64,000 bases of DNA from Fallopia convolvulus (lineage: Eukaryota; Streptophyta; Magnoliopsida; Caryophyllales; Polygonaceae), in assembly GCA_964016875.1 (NCBI GenBank), contig OZ024726.1, forward strand, positions 32,353,503 to 32,417,502, read 5' to 3'. Under the pieces are notes generated by a model. The model was given only the letters and a program-made list of their open reading frames with translations. It was not told the origin of the DNA and searched no databases. Of the stretch, positions 25,068 through 35,084 are shown one piece after another. Within the stretch, counting starts at the first letter, position 1. Every line of letters starts with the position of its first letter. Both the position numbers and the translations under genes were made by a program.

Positions 25068-25589
25068 GAATGTATCCAAATGTTGACGAGGATTTTTAGA
25101 TAGAAGATCTCCAAATTAATTTTGCTGAAATATGTTGATTAGAGAGGGATTCAATTCAAAATATCAAGCATATACTTTCAAACAAATTATGCTAAAATTA
25201 GGGTCGTGTTATGTTAGCCTCATATACTCGCAAGAGTCAATGGGCATGTCTATTGAGGATCATGGAGAGCTAGTTGATTTTGGAGGGCGGTTATATATGC
25301 TTGGAAATCAACCACAATGACTTTTTGTTCTTGTACATTTTTTTTGTCTTGTAGCTTCAGGTTGTTCTCTTAAACTTTGATGAAAGGCATGCTCAATTTT
25401 GGAATTGTAGTCATTAAATTGTTTAGGATGCAAGGCTCTTTGTATTCAAAAGAAAACATTATGAAACCAAAGACAAAAGAAATCAAATTAGGAACAAAAG
25501 ATAGACCTAATCTACCATTTATGGGAAATAAATGATATTAACAAGTCTCTGAAACAATACCAAAAACTTGATGCTGCTAATCTAACCTG
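25068..25589. other. Unassigned sequence
   Basis: One 62-codon open frame (25132-25320, +) has no recognised domain and no supporting signals. No element boundary was recognised. Confidence 0.3.
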
Positions 25590-26700
25590 CAATTATAATA
25601 GATGAATTGTAATATTCAAGTGTCGAATCAAAACGATTGTGTAATATTAGTTGTAACTTAGACGAGTAGACTATATCTAAGAAATAAATAGTGATGAAAA
25701 AGATGATTTTAAATAAGAAAGAGAAAGCTTTTAGGGAAAAGGATATCCGCAAGAATACTATGGTAGACTTAATTGAATAAAAGTATGAAATTGATCTGAC
25801 TTTGTTGAAGTTAAGTGTCCAATGTAATAAATAAATCATCTCGAATGATAGCAAGCATGCCTGAACTTAACTAGCATGCACTCTCCCGACTTGCTAATTA
25901 AGATCTAAACTCTTAGAGTCTTAGGGCTCTTAGAATCTAAGGTCAAATTGAACTAACATCCACTCTTATGACTTGCTAGACCCAATATAGACTCAGAGTA
26001 TCTATGGTAATTGTTAATCCACAAAAGAAATCAAAACGCTCTTGCAATAGTAATTTTGCATGTTCAAATATTAGGGTTCTAATAGTAGTTACTACCTCTT
26101 GGTCTCAAACCCTTACGGGATCCAATTTGCACAAGCTAGTAGGATATAAAGTATCTAGGATTAAATCAAACAAAGTTTCAAAGTTTCATGCAAGTAAATA
26201 TCATAAAAAATCTAGTTTCACATCAGTGGGTTTGCCCTAACCCTATAATAAAGAAATCAGTTAGACATAATGGTAAGATCAATCAAAGAAATTAAATTAT
26301 CAATTGAAAACATTAAACTAGATCAAAGAGAAAGAGAAACTCAGTTTCATATTAATAAGAACAAAGAAATCTCTTATAATGGCTAACAACTACGATTTTT
26401 TTTAGTAGAAAATAACACAAAATATTTTAGATGAAACTAGGAAAGTCAAAAAGTCCATAAAATAACTAAAAATATAAATTTAGTGGATGCACGACCCTTG
26501 TTGTGGTCGTTCACGATTAGACGCACGACTAAGGAAGAGACGCACAACCAAAAGTGCTAACCGGGAGGTGAAGCATGAGTGTGCCCTTTAGTGCATGACC
26601 AAAGCTCTTAACTAATTAAGACATGGAACATAAGTGTACGCTTTATCGCAAAAAAGCTCTCGGGTTGTAGATATTTGAAAAGAGACTGTAACAAATAAAA
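25590..26700 (-). repeat. Probable Athila-like LTR remnant, reversed
   Basis: On the minus strand the order is a stretch with repeated GTCGTGC and GTGCG words, then the text GGTTAGGGCAAACCC and the alternating ACTTGC/GCATGC sequence common in Athila LTR 3' halves. A similar word-rich stretch occurs in the other orientation at 47980-48130. No termini or duplication were found. Confidence 0.35.
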
Positions 26701-26825
26701 TTTGAAATTCCACAAGGTATGAAATAGCCAAACTATAATACTAAATGCATGTCTTAAAGATGAATAATATAGATGTTATCAAGAAACACAATTTTTTTAC
26801 TATGACAATATTGGTGGTATTATTC

Positions 26826-28252
26826 TGTTAAAATACCCTTTCTGTTGGAACATTAGTTGTTCCATGGTTTCTCTTAGTTTTGATGATAACAAACATAGAT
26901 GGTATAACTTGCCTCTGCATGTAAATGTTTCAGGAAAACAGGTACACCGTCAAGAGTGAAGGAACATTGTGAGGAACAATGGAGGGAACGAGTGACGAAT
27001 TTAGGAAGTGCATCTCGAAGGGACGCGTATTTCTATTTATGGCAAGTTACCAGATCTTCTACGAGCAATCTTCCACGAACATATGACAGTTTTGCTCGGT
27101 TGCTTGAGAAGATTAAAGAAGGATAAGATCAAGCTTGCATGATCTTATCTAGGAAATCCGAAATCATTCGGTTTTGGAAAGAATCGAAATGGTTGAGGAT
27201 ACAAATAATCAACAAATACTTTCTCCTATTTTTGTGGGATTTGTTAACTGGAATACCAGCGCATTTAGGCAAGAAATGCGTATGAGACCAGACTTGACAT
27301 TTCTTATATAAAGCTAGGTTATAACTAGGGTTAAGTAAGGTGATAAATGGCGAACTTGAGAAGAGAGCTTTTTCAAGTGTTCGAGTGTGTGTGGCTTTTT
27401 CCGGTGAAAAATCCACAATTGAGTGAGTACTCAGGTCCGTAGTTTACTTTCATTTGGGTTTACGTTTAGGGTTGTAGAAGTCTAGTTGGTTGAAATTTGG
27501 TTGGTGCCTTAGCTACCAAAGAACTTGACTTGCCTTGTAACCGTTGAAACTTAATACAAAGTATTCTATTAAAAATCCTCTAAGAAGGAGTCTCAGGGGT
27601 AGATATTTTTCTTTCTATGACTTGTTGGTCGGTTAGAAAGTTTCGTCTCTAAATTCTGTGTTCTTACTTTTGTTTATTTCCGCTGCCCAGGGAACATTGC
27701 TAGTTCCCTGCTTTGTTACTAACACGTTACGATCCAACACTTTCCCACATGGGAAGTTGGGAGATAAAATAGACTAGTATATAAGCCTGTGGATTACTCC
27801 TTCTACAACCAATTAGTTTTAAGATGGAACCCCATGGGCTTGTGTTTTGGGTTTACGTACGCATGAAGCTCTATTATGGACAACCAATTTTCACATGGTA
27901 TCAGAAATGACGGTCTAGTCCTAGGCCCGTTTCCTAGCTTGTTTGGGCTTTGGTTTAGCGGTTGATGCTACCCTCTCGTTATTTAGGTTGAGTTGACTAT
28001 AAAAAAAGTGAGATGCCACCACCCGTTGTTAGGCTAGATATAAAAAGGATAAGATGCTAGACCCGGCCGTTTGTCCAAGTGTCAATTGGGGTGTGTCTAA
28101 TACCCGTTCTCACATGGGAAGTTGGAAGATAAAATAGACTAGTATATAAGCCTATGGTTTACTCCTCCTATAACCAATTGATTTTAGGATGGAACCTCAA
28201 GGACTTGCATACTAGGATCATGACGCTCTATTCTAGCCCATGGATTTTCACA
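26826..28252 (+). mobile_element. TRIM element (terminal-repeat retrotransposon in miniature)
   Basis: Two direct LTRs of about 160-170 bp: 26826-26842 plus 27745-27895 (split by a later solo LTR), and 28094-28252. Both contain CACATGGGAAGTTGG and end TTTTCACA. The first is followed directly by a primer-binding site TGGTATCAGA at 27896. The second is preceded by CAATTGGGG as purine tract. The internal region is about 200 bp with no coding capacity. TATTC flanks both ends (26821-26825 and 28253-28257). A third related LTR lies 75 bp further on, so the right duplication may be internal sequence rather than a true target duplication. Confidence 0.82.
26843..27739 (+). mobile_element. Copia-type solo LTR inside the TRIM LTR
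   Basis: 897 bp from TGTTGGAACA to GATCCAACA, flanked by a perfect CTTTC duplication (26838-26842 and 27740-27744). Removing it restores the TRIM LTR. TATATAAAG near 27304 gives the plus orientation. It is younger than the TRIM copy it splits. Confidence 0.92.
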
Positions 28253-28331
28253 TATTCTAAGTTCAAATCTAGTTTTTCATTCATGAATGAAGCATATTGT
28301 CCAATCTAGTTGCACTTGTGGGAGCGTGTTA
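28253..28331 (+). repeat. TRIM internal segment before a third LTR
   Basis: TAAGTTCAAATC followed by TTTTTCATTCATGAATGAAGC recurs after the third TRIM LTR at 33576-33610, so it belongs to the TRIM rather than to unique flank. It ends with GGGAGCG, a purine tract for the LTR that begins TGTTA at 28327, now split by copia-3. Confidence 0.65.
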
Positions 28332-28576
28332 TAATACAAAATGAGGATTGAGCAAAAGATGAACAAAAGAGGGAGAGAAAGTAGCGCAAAAGTGATCGAG
28401 CAATTTTCATTGATTCTGAGAAATTGGTTACATGAGTGCTTTTGTACAGTGGAGAATTTGTTAGAGCAAGCTGAAGTGGAAGTCAGTGCTTAAAACACTA
28501 CGTTTTGTAAAACTCGAGCAATGAAGTGAATTTAACCAAAACTCATCGTTTTGGAGTCTGAATTATATCGTCAACA
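28332..28576 (-). repeat. Copia-3 3' LTR
   Basis: 245 bp. On the minus strand it starts TGTTGACGATATAATTC after the purine tract TTGAGGGGGGT and ends TTGTATTA rather than the usual CA. Confidence 0.93.
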
Positions 28577-31500
28577 ACCCCCCTCAAACTGGTGCATGTG
28601 GAAGGATTGGTGAACATGCCTAGTTTGTCAAGCAACTCTCTATGGTGACTGGATGGTAAAATCTTTGTCAACACATCAGCTAGTTGATTTGAGGTAGGCA
28701 AGAAGGTAAGTTGAAGAAGACCATCCATCACCTTTTCTCTTGTGAAGTGACAGTCGATTTCCAAGTGCTTAGTGCGTTCATGGAACACTGGATTCTGAGC
28801 AATGTGAAGAGCTGATTTATTATCACAATGCAATGTGACAGGTTTGAGATGAGTTTCTCCTAACTCTTGCAACAGATTGACTAGCCAGGTGACTTCAGCT
28901 GCGGCCTGGGATAAGGCTCTGTATTCGGCTTCAGAAGAACTCCTTGAGACAGTAGCTTGTTTCTTGGATCGCCAAGAAATGGGGTTGGTTCCATGTAGCA
29001 CAACATATCCTGTAACTAATCTCCCGGTGATTGGACAGCCTGCCCAATTTGAATCTGAAAAGGCCTGAAGTTGCACATGATCTCCTGGTTTGAAGATGAG
29101 TCCAAAGTGGGATGTCCCTTTGACATAACAAATGAGGTGTCTCAGAGCATCAAAATTGGAAGACAAAGGCTTTTGAAGAAATTGGCTCAATATTTGTACA
29201 ACAAAAGATATATTTGGACGTGTGTTAGTCAGATAATTCAGCTTGCCAACAAGACTTCGATAAATTGAAGGATAAGACATAGGTTCTCCCTCCCCTGGAT
29301 CTCCTAACTTGTAGTGCAATGGCAAGGGCGTGGCTCTGTTGTGTAGTTGATGGACACCAGCATCATCAATGAGCTCTCTGGCAAGCTTAGACTGACTGAG
29401 AATCAAAGAATCTTCATGATGTTTAACCTCAATCCCCAAGAAAAAATTCAGTTCACCCAAATCCTTAATGCTAAACATGGAATGCAGAACTTGCTTCAAA
29501 TTGGCAATGACTTCATGGTTAGAACCTGTCACTATTATATCATCCTTATAGATAACAAGGATGGTCATGCTTGTAGCTGTTTATTGTAAAAACAATGATG
29601 AATCATGCTTGGACTGAACAAAGTTTAATGTAATCAGTGTGGTTGTCAATTTATGAAACCATTGCCTAGATGCTTGTTTTAGTCCATAAAGACTCTTCTT
29701 TAGTAGGCAGACTTTATGAGGCAAATTATCTACCCCATCTGGCATCTTCATGTAGACTTCTTCCAATAAATCCCCATGCAAAAAAGCATTGTTAACATAT
29801 AGCTGAAATACTTTCCATTTTCTGTTAAGAGCTAAGGAAATTAACACCCTCACAGTTGTCATTCGTACAACTGGAGAGAAGATCTCTTCAAAGTCTAGAC
29901 CATGTTGTTGTGTGTACCCTTTAGCCACAAGTCGAGCTTTATACCTTTCAATGCTTCCATCTGATTTTTAACTTGACTTTTGTACACCCATTTGCATCCA
30001 ATAACCCTTTTTCCTGGAGGCAAATCAACAACTTCCCAAGTATTGTTAGTAGATAAAGCTTCTAACTCCTTATTCATAGCAAGTACCCAATTTGGATCTT
30101 GTGAGGCATGAAAATAGGACTTAGGTTCAGAAATGGCATGAGAAGCATGTGTGGTGAAAATGTGAGGAGCAAAGAAAGAAGCTGAAAAGCCATCAATAAG
30201 AGGAAACTGACAAGCTGCTTCTGAAAAATTGACCACATAGTCTTGTAGATAACTAGGAGGATTATGTGGTCTAGTAGACCTCCTAAGAGGTGGTGAATGA
30301 GGTTGAGGACTGGGTAAAGCAGTAGATGCATTAGAGGATGTGGGGGACAACACATCATCCAGAGAAGCAGGGAGATAGTGTAAAGGATCAGGTGTGGGTA
30401 AATCAGGTTCTATGTGAGTGGTAAAAGGAGTGGAAGAAGGAAGAAAGATGGGATTGAGTTGTTGATCAGGTGTGGGTAGAGGCAAAGGTGAAGCCAACTG
30501 TACATTGGGAATATGGAGAGGAAAAACCAACTGATGAAATTGGACATCTCTTGAGATAAAAATTTTCTTTGTGGAAAGCTCAAGAACTTTATATCCCTTA
30601 GTCCCATGTGGATATCCTAAAAAAATGCATGGAGAGCTTCGGGGATCAAACTTGGTTCTATCCCTCTTTAAAGTGGAAACAAAACATAGACAACCAAAGG
30701 GTCTAAGGTGTGAGTATGTGGGTGGTTTTCCATGTAATTTTTCAAATGGAGTGAGGAAATTTAAACTTGCCAAAGGAAAACTATTTATGAGATAGGTAGA
30801 TGTAAGGATACATTCCCCCCGGTATGTGTTTGGAAGATTGGATTGAAAAAGAAGGGCCTGGGCAGTTTCTAGAAGATGCTTGTGTTTCCTCTCGACCACA
30901 CCATTTTGTTGTGGTGTGTCAACACAAGTAGTGTGGTGTGAGATTCCATTTTGAGAAAAGAAGGTTTTGGCATCCTCACTACAAAACTCACTTCCATTAT
31001 CGGACCTCACAATTTGCACAGAGCAAGAAAACTGTTTTTCAACAAACAAGATAAAGTGTTTAAGGTAGGTTATGGCATTGCTTTTGTGAGTGAGGAGATG
31101 AACCCAAGTAGTCATTATAAAGTCATCTACTATGGTTAAGAAGAAACTGAAACCATTGTAGGTCTTTACTTTATATGGTCCCCAAATATCGGTGTGAATC
31201 ATTTGAAAAGGGTATGTAGTTTGAATACTACTATTAGGAAAGGATGCTCGATGTTGTCTAGCTTTGGGACACAGAGTACACACTTGATGCTGCTTGTAAA
31301 TTTTAATGGTATTATAAAAGGGAAAGTGAGGCATAACATCAAATGGTACATGACCAAGTCTTAAATGCAACAACTCAACAGTCAAAACATTGTGTGATTG
31401 AGCAAAAGAGTAATTGTTTGACTCATTATTACAATTGAATCTATGAGACAAAACAGAATTGGATTTTTGTGGCTCTAGAGCAAGGGAAGCTTGTGTTGAC

Positions 31501-31960
31501 TGGTCATTTGGTGTGAAAGTGAGGTAAAGCCCCCTTGAAACTTCACCAAGCACATGAAGAATGCTCGTTGAAGGGTCTTGAAGAAGACATTAATTTAGAA
31601 GGTGTAAAGAGAATGTTAGAATGAAGATCCTTACTCAGTTGGCTAACAGAAAGGAGGTTAAAAGAGAACTCTGGGACATGTAGAACATCTTTGAGGGTGA
31701 TTTTAGGAGAGAGTTGGATGGTCCCAACATTGGCTATATTGGCTTGCTTCCCATTTGGTAGTGTGATGTAATTGGAGTTGACATAAGGCTTATATTCAAC
31801 AAACAAGGATAAATGTGGACAGATATGGTGAGTTGCCCCACTATCAATGACCCAAATATAGGAATTGCCATAAATAGAGAAGCAAAAGGATTTACCTGCT
31901 AGCATACATGATTTGTTGCCTTCATGGGAACTCCCTCCAGATTGTTGTTGCTCAAGCAAA
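28543..31960 (-). pseudogene. Copia-3 protease, integrase, reverse transcriptase, RNase H
   Basis: Protease has the intact motif WVIDSGATHHICPH (about 31855). Integrase zinc finger is LRLGHVPFD...CTLCPKARQH (about 31370-31250). The core Asp residues sit in MIHTDIWGPYK and VRSDNGSEF, and the Glu in TPQQNGVVERKH (near 30905). Reverse transcriptase begins DPNWVLAMNKELEAL (30100), shifts frame near 29930, and passes through LKKSLYGLKQASRQW. A stop interrupts the frame near 29581. The active-site motif at 29539-29550 reads YKDD instead of YVDD. RNase H includes AFSDSNWAGCP, SRSSSEAEYRAL and VTLHCDNKSALHIAQNP. The Val-to-Lys change, the stop and the frameshifts mean no active enzyme. Confidence 0.9.
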
Positions 31961-33093
31961 GCCAACAACCTGTCATATTGGCTTTTGGTAAACATGTGCC
32001 CTTTGTCAGGATTCTCCTTGTTCTCATCTGAAACTGAAGTGTTACCAGCGAATTTTTTCTCCTTGTCTTTGGGGTACCCTATAACTTTCCAACATTTTCT
32101 AAGTGAGTGCCACGGGATCTTGCAGTGGTCACAATAATAATTGACCTTCCGTAAGCCATTGTTGTTGTTCCCCGTTCCCGAATTCATCCTAGTGTTTGAG
32201 CCAGAACCAAAACTAGAACCACTGGCTCCACTGTTGTGATGATTCCCACTGTGATGATTCCCTTTTGGATTGAAATTCTGGCCACCTCCAGAGCCAGAAT
32301 TGGAGGAGCTCGATTTTGGCTTAGGGAATACATTCAGTGTAGTGGAATCACTTGTAATGGATGAAACATATTGTTGGATAAACTCCTTTGTTTCTCTTCA
32401 TTCAAGAGCATTTGATATACTTCTCTAAGATTTGGAATAGGATGTATCATTAGAGCATTAGCACAAACAGAAGCATAGCAATCATTTAAGCCAACAAGGA
32501 ATTGCAATATTTGATGATTCAACATCATTTGCGGAATAGTATTGATCGATCCACACTTTCCACATTTAGGAAGTTCAGCCAAAACCAGGTATTCATCCCA
32601 AATACGCTTGAACTTAGTATAATATGCAGAAATTGAGATATTACCCTGCGTGATGTTGAACAGATCCTTTTGGATCTGATATGTCCTTGCCAAGCTAGGT
32701 TGACCGAATCTCGAACGAAGATCGACCCAAATCTCAGCTGTCGTATCATAATAGAGCAAGGTTTCCGCTATCTCCTTCTCGATGGAATGAAGAAGCCAAG
32801 CGATAACCATGCTGTTACAACGTCTCCACTGCATCTCTGATGTAGATCCTGCTTCTGGCCGTTCACAATCGCCGATCATATATAAACGAGATTTTGTTTT
32901 TCGCCATCAACGAGACTTCAACTGCGCGCTTCCACTGGTGATAATTGGAATCGCTCAGGAGTTGAGTCGCCAGCGCATAATTCGGATGATCCGAATGATG
33001 CAAGTACAACGAGTGATTTGGATCTGTGAAATCGTCCTCCAGATTCTTCTGTTTCATCGGAGTTTGTTTCTCGCCTTCTTCTTCGTTACCCAT
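31961..33093 (-). pseudogene. Copia-3 gag
   Basis: Starts MGNEEEGEKQTPMKQ shortly after the primer-binding site. The N-terminal gag motif SDHPNYALATQLLSDSNYHQW is followed by a one-base shift near 32875. The UBN2-type capsid region (TTAEIWVDLRSRFGQPS, KFKRIWDEY) continues in the second frame to 32334. After another shift a zinc knuckle CDHCKIPWHSLRKC occurs near 32130. The family is typical plant copia. Confidence 0.88.
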
Positions 33094-33140
33094 GGAGATT
33101 GAAGTATCGATTTAGGCAAATTGAGGAACCGAGATTGATC

Positions 33141-33152
33141 GCTCTGATACCA
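33141..33152 (-). other. Copia-3 primer-binding site
   Basis: TGGTATCAGAGC on the minus strand directly abuts the 5' LTR. It is complementary to initiator tRNA-Met. Confidence 0.93.
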
Positions 33153-33397
33153 TAATACAAAATGAAGATTAAGCAAAAGATGAACAAAAGAGGGAGAGAA
33201 AGTAGCGCAAAAGTGATCGAGCAATTTTCATTGATTCTGAGAAATTGGTTACATGAGTGCTTTTGTACAGTGGAGAATTTGTTAGAGCAAGCTGACGTGG
33301 AAGTCAGTGCTTAAAACACTGCGTTTTGTAAAACTCGAGCAATGAAGTGAATTTAACCAAAACTCATCGTTTTGGAGTCTGAATTATATCGTCAACA
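33153..33397 (-). repeat. Copia-3 5' LTR
   Basis: 245 bp with the same ends as 28332-28576. Four substitutions separate the two copies (two near the left edge, one A/C at 33296, one A/G at 33321) and there are no indels. Confidence 0.95.
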
Positions 33398-33569
33398 TGT
33401 TACAATACCCCTTATCACATGGGAGGTTGGGAGATAAAATAGACTAATATATAAATAAGTCTATGAGTTACTCTTCCTATAGGCAATTGGTTTTAGGATG
33501 AGACCTCATGTACTTGTGTACTAGGCTTACGTACACACAACGCTTTATTATGGCTCATGGATTTTCACA
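33398..33569 (+). repeat. Third TRIM LTR
   Basis: TGTTACAATACCCC through CACATGGGAGGTTGGGAG to TTTTCACA. It matches the LTRs at 26826 and 28094. The copia-3 target duplication TGTTA is its first five bases. The tail TAAGTTCAAATC...CATTCATGAATGAAGC follows to about 33612. Confidence 0.8.
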
Positions 33570-33781
33570 TATTTTAAGTTCAAATCCGGTTTTTCATTCA
33601 TGAATGAAGCGTATTATCCAAGCCAACCATTTTGTTGGTGATTACGTGAAAAACGAATGCCTTCAATTGCTCATGTCCCTACAAACAGACTAACTCGCCG
33701 ACATCCTCAAAAAAAAAACTTATCTGACCACGGTTTTAGATGACCCAAGCTTATCCTCACCTTCGGTAATCCATCTGGGGG

Positions 33782-34025
33782 TATATTGTTTACATTGTTA
33801 TGATATCTTTTCTTAACAACTTGTGACATCTTTTAGTATCTTTGTTAGTTTGCTAAGTTGTTACAAGTTAATGTATATTGTTTATACATCCTTTAGTATC
33901 TTTGTTACAACTTGTGACATCTTTTAGTATATTGTTTACATTGCTATGATATCTTTTCTTAACAACTTGTGACATCTTTTAGTATCTTTGTTAGTTGCTA
34001 AGTTGTTACAAGTTAATGTATAAAT
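33782..34025. repeat. Imperfect tandem duplication, unit about 155 bp
   Basis: A block containing ATATTGTTTACATTG, GATATCTTTTCTTAAC, ACTTGTGACATC and AAGTTGTTACAAGTTAATG occurs at 33782-33875 and again at 33937-34022. A shorter partial copy lies between. It is downstream of the WAT1-related gene. Origin unknown. Confidence 0.65.
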
Positions 34026-34335
34026 ACTTTTCTCAATCAATATTAAAGTTACACAACTTGTACATTAATTATCTTCCATATAATATCAATTAGTTGAAGT
34101 AGCAGCAAAGAACTTGCATCCATTTGATCCGGTTACTTAAAGTGAAGTGAAGAAACAAAAACTGGTTCAATTTCATTGATGCTTGGAAGTAGCACAAGAT
34201 CAACATCACATAAAAATACAACCGAACCCCCTTGAAAGCAAAAACGGGATGTTACAACATATGGTAGCTTGATTGATTGAAATTAATGAAGACTTTGATA
34301 TGTTATGCATACTAAATCGTGTTTGTATAATATAT

Positions 34336-35030
34336 TCATGGTTGTTGTGCCACATTGTCACTGTTGATCTTGACCGAGGAGGATCTATTGTCACCATGAA
34401 TGTGGCTCGGATCTACCGTGAGTGATCTACCGGTGTTTGTGATTGGCAGCTCCTGAATCTTACCCTTGTCATTATCGACCAAATTGAGCTGAGAGGAACG
34501 TTGATCCTTGCTCTTTCCCCACACCACAGTGTAGAGCCCAATGATTATGATCACTGCTCCGAGTATGCTGAAACAAACAAACGAACAAAAGATGTCGCCA
34601 TCTAATTAATTAGAAAACAAAAACGAAATGGAAATGAGAAAGGGGATTTGTTGGAGGATAAGTTCTTGTTGAGGATATGTATTCCCACGTCTAAAAGTGA
34701 AGACTAAACAAGACCATTATATAAGTTCATAGACTACTCCTTCTATTGCCAATTGGTTTTAGAATAGAACTCATCAGACTTGTGTGTATATGCGCACGGA
34801 CACTCATGCATGTGCACCCCCACGTATAACTTTAATAGTTATGGTACGTACCTTCCCAAGTGTATCTGCTCGGACAAGATAATGGCTCCTAGAGCGGCAG
34901 TGATGATCATGCAAAGAGGGCTAAAAGCGGTGACAAAAACCGGGCCTCGCTCTCTATTCACCACGCCTTGCACGTAGTATGCGATTCCAGAACAGACGAC
35001 GCCCTACAACATACACGTACATGCCATGAG

Positions 35031-35084
<54 letters not shown>

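Larger units (their letters stand above)
28332..33397 (-). mobile_element. Copia-3: recent Ty1/copia insertion with matching LTRs
   Basis: A complete 5066-bp element on the minus strand with two 245-bp LTRs, primer-binding site, gag-pol and polypurine tract. It is flanked by a perfect TGTTA duplication (28327-28331 and 33398-33402). The target was the first bases of a TRIM LTR. The LTRs differ at four sites, showing recent insertion, yet the coding frame is broken in several places. Confidence 0.95.

Noticed and set aside
25132..25320. 62-codon open frame next to the copia-2 LTR
   Set aside because: No recognised domain, no promoter signal, and length expected by chance.
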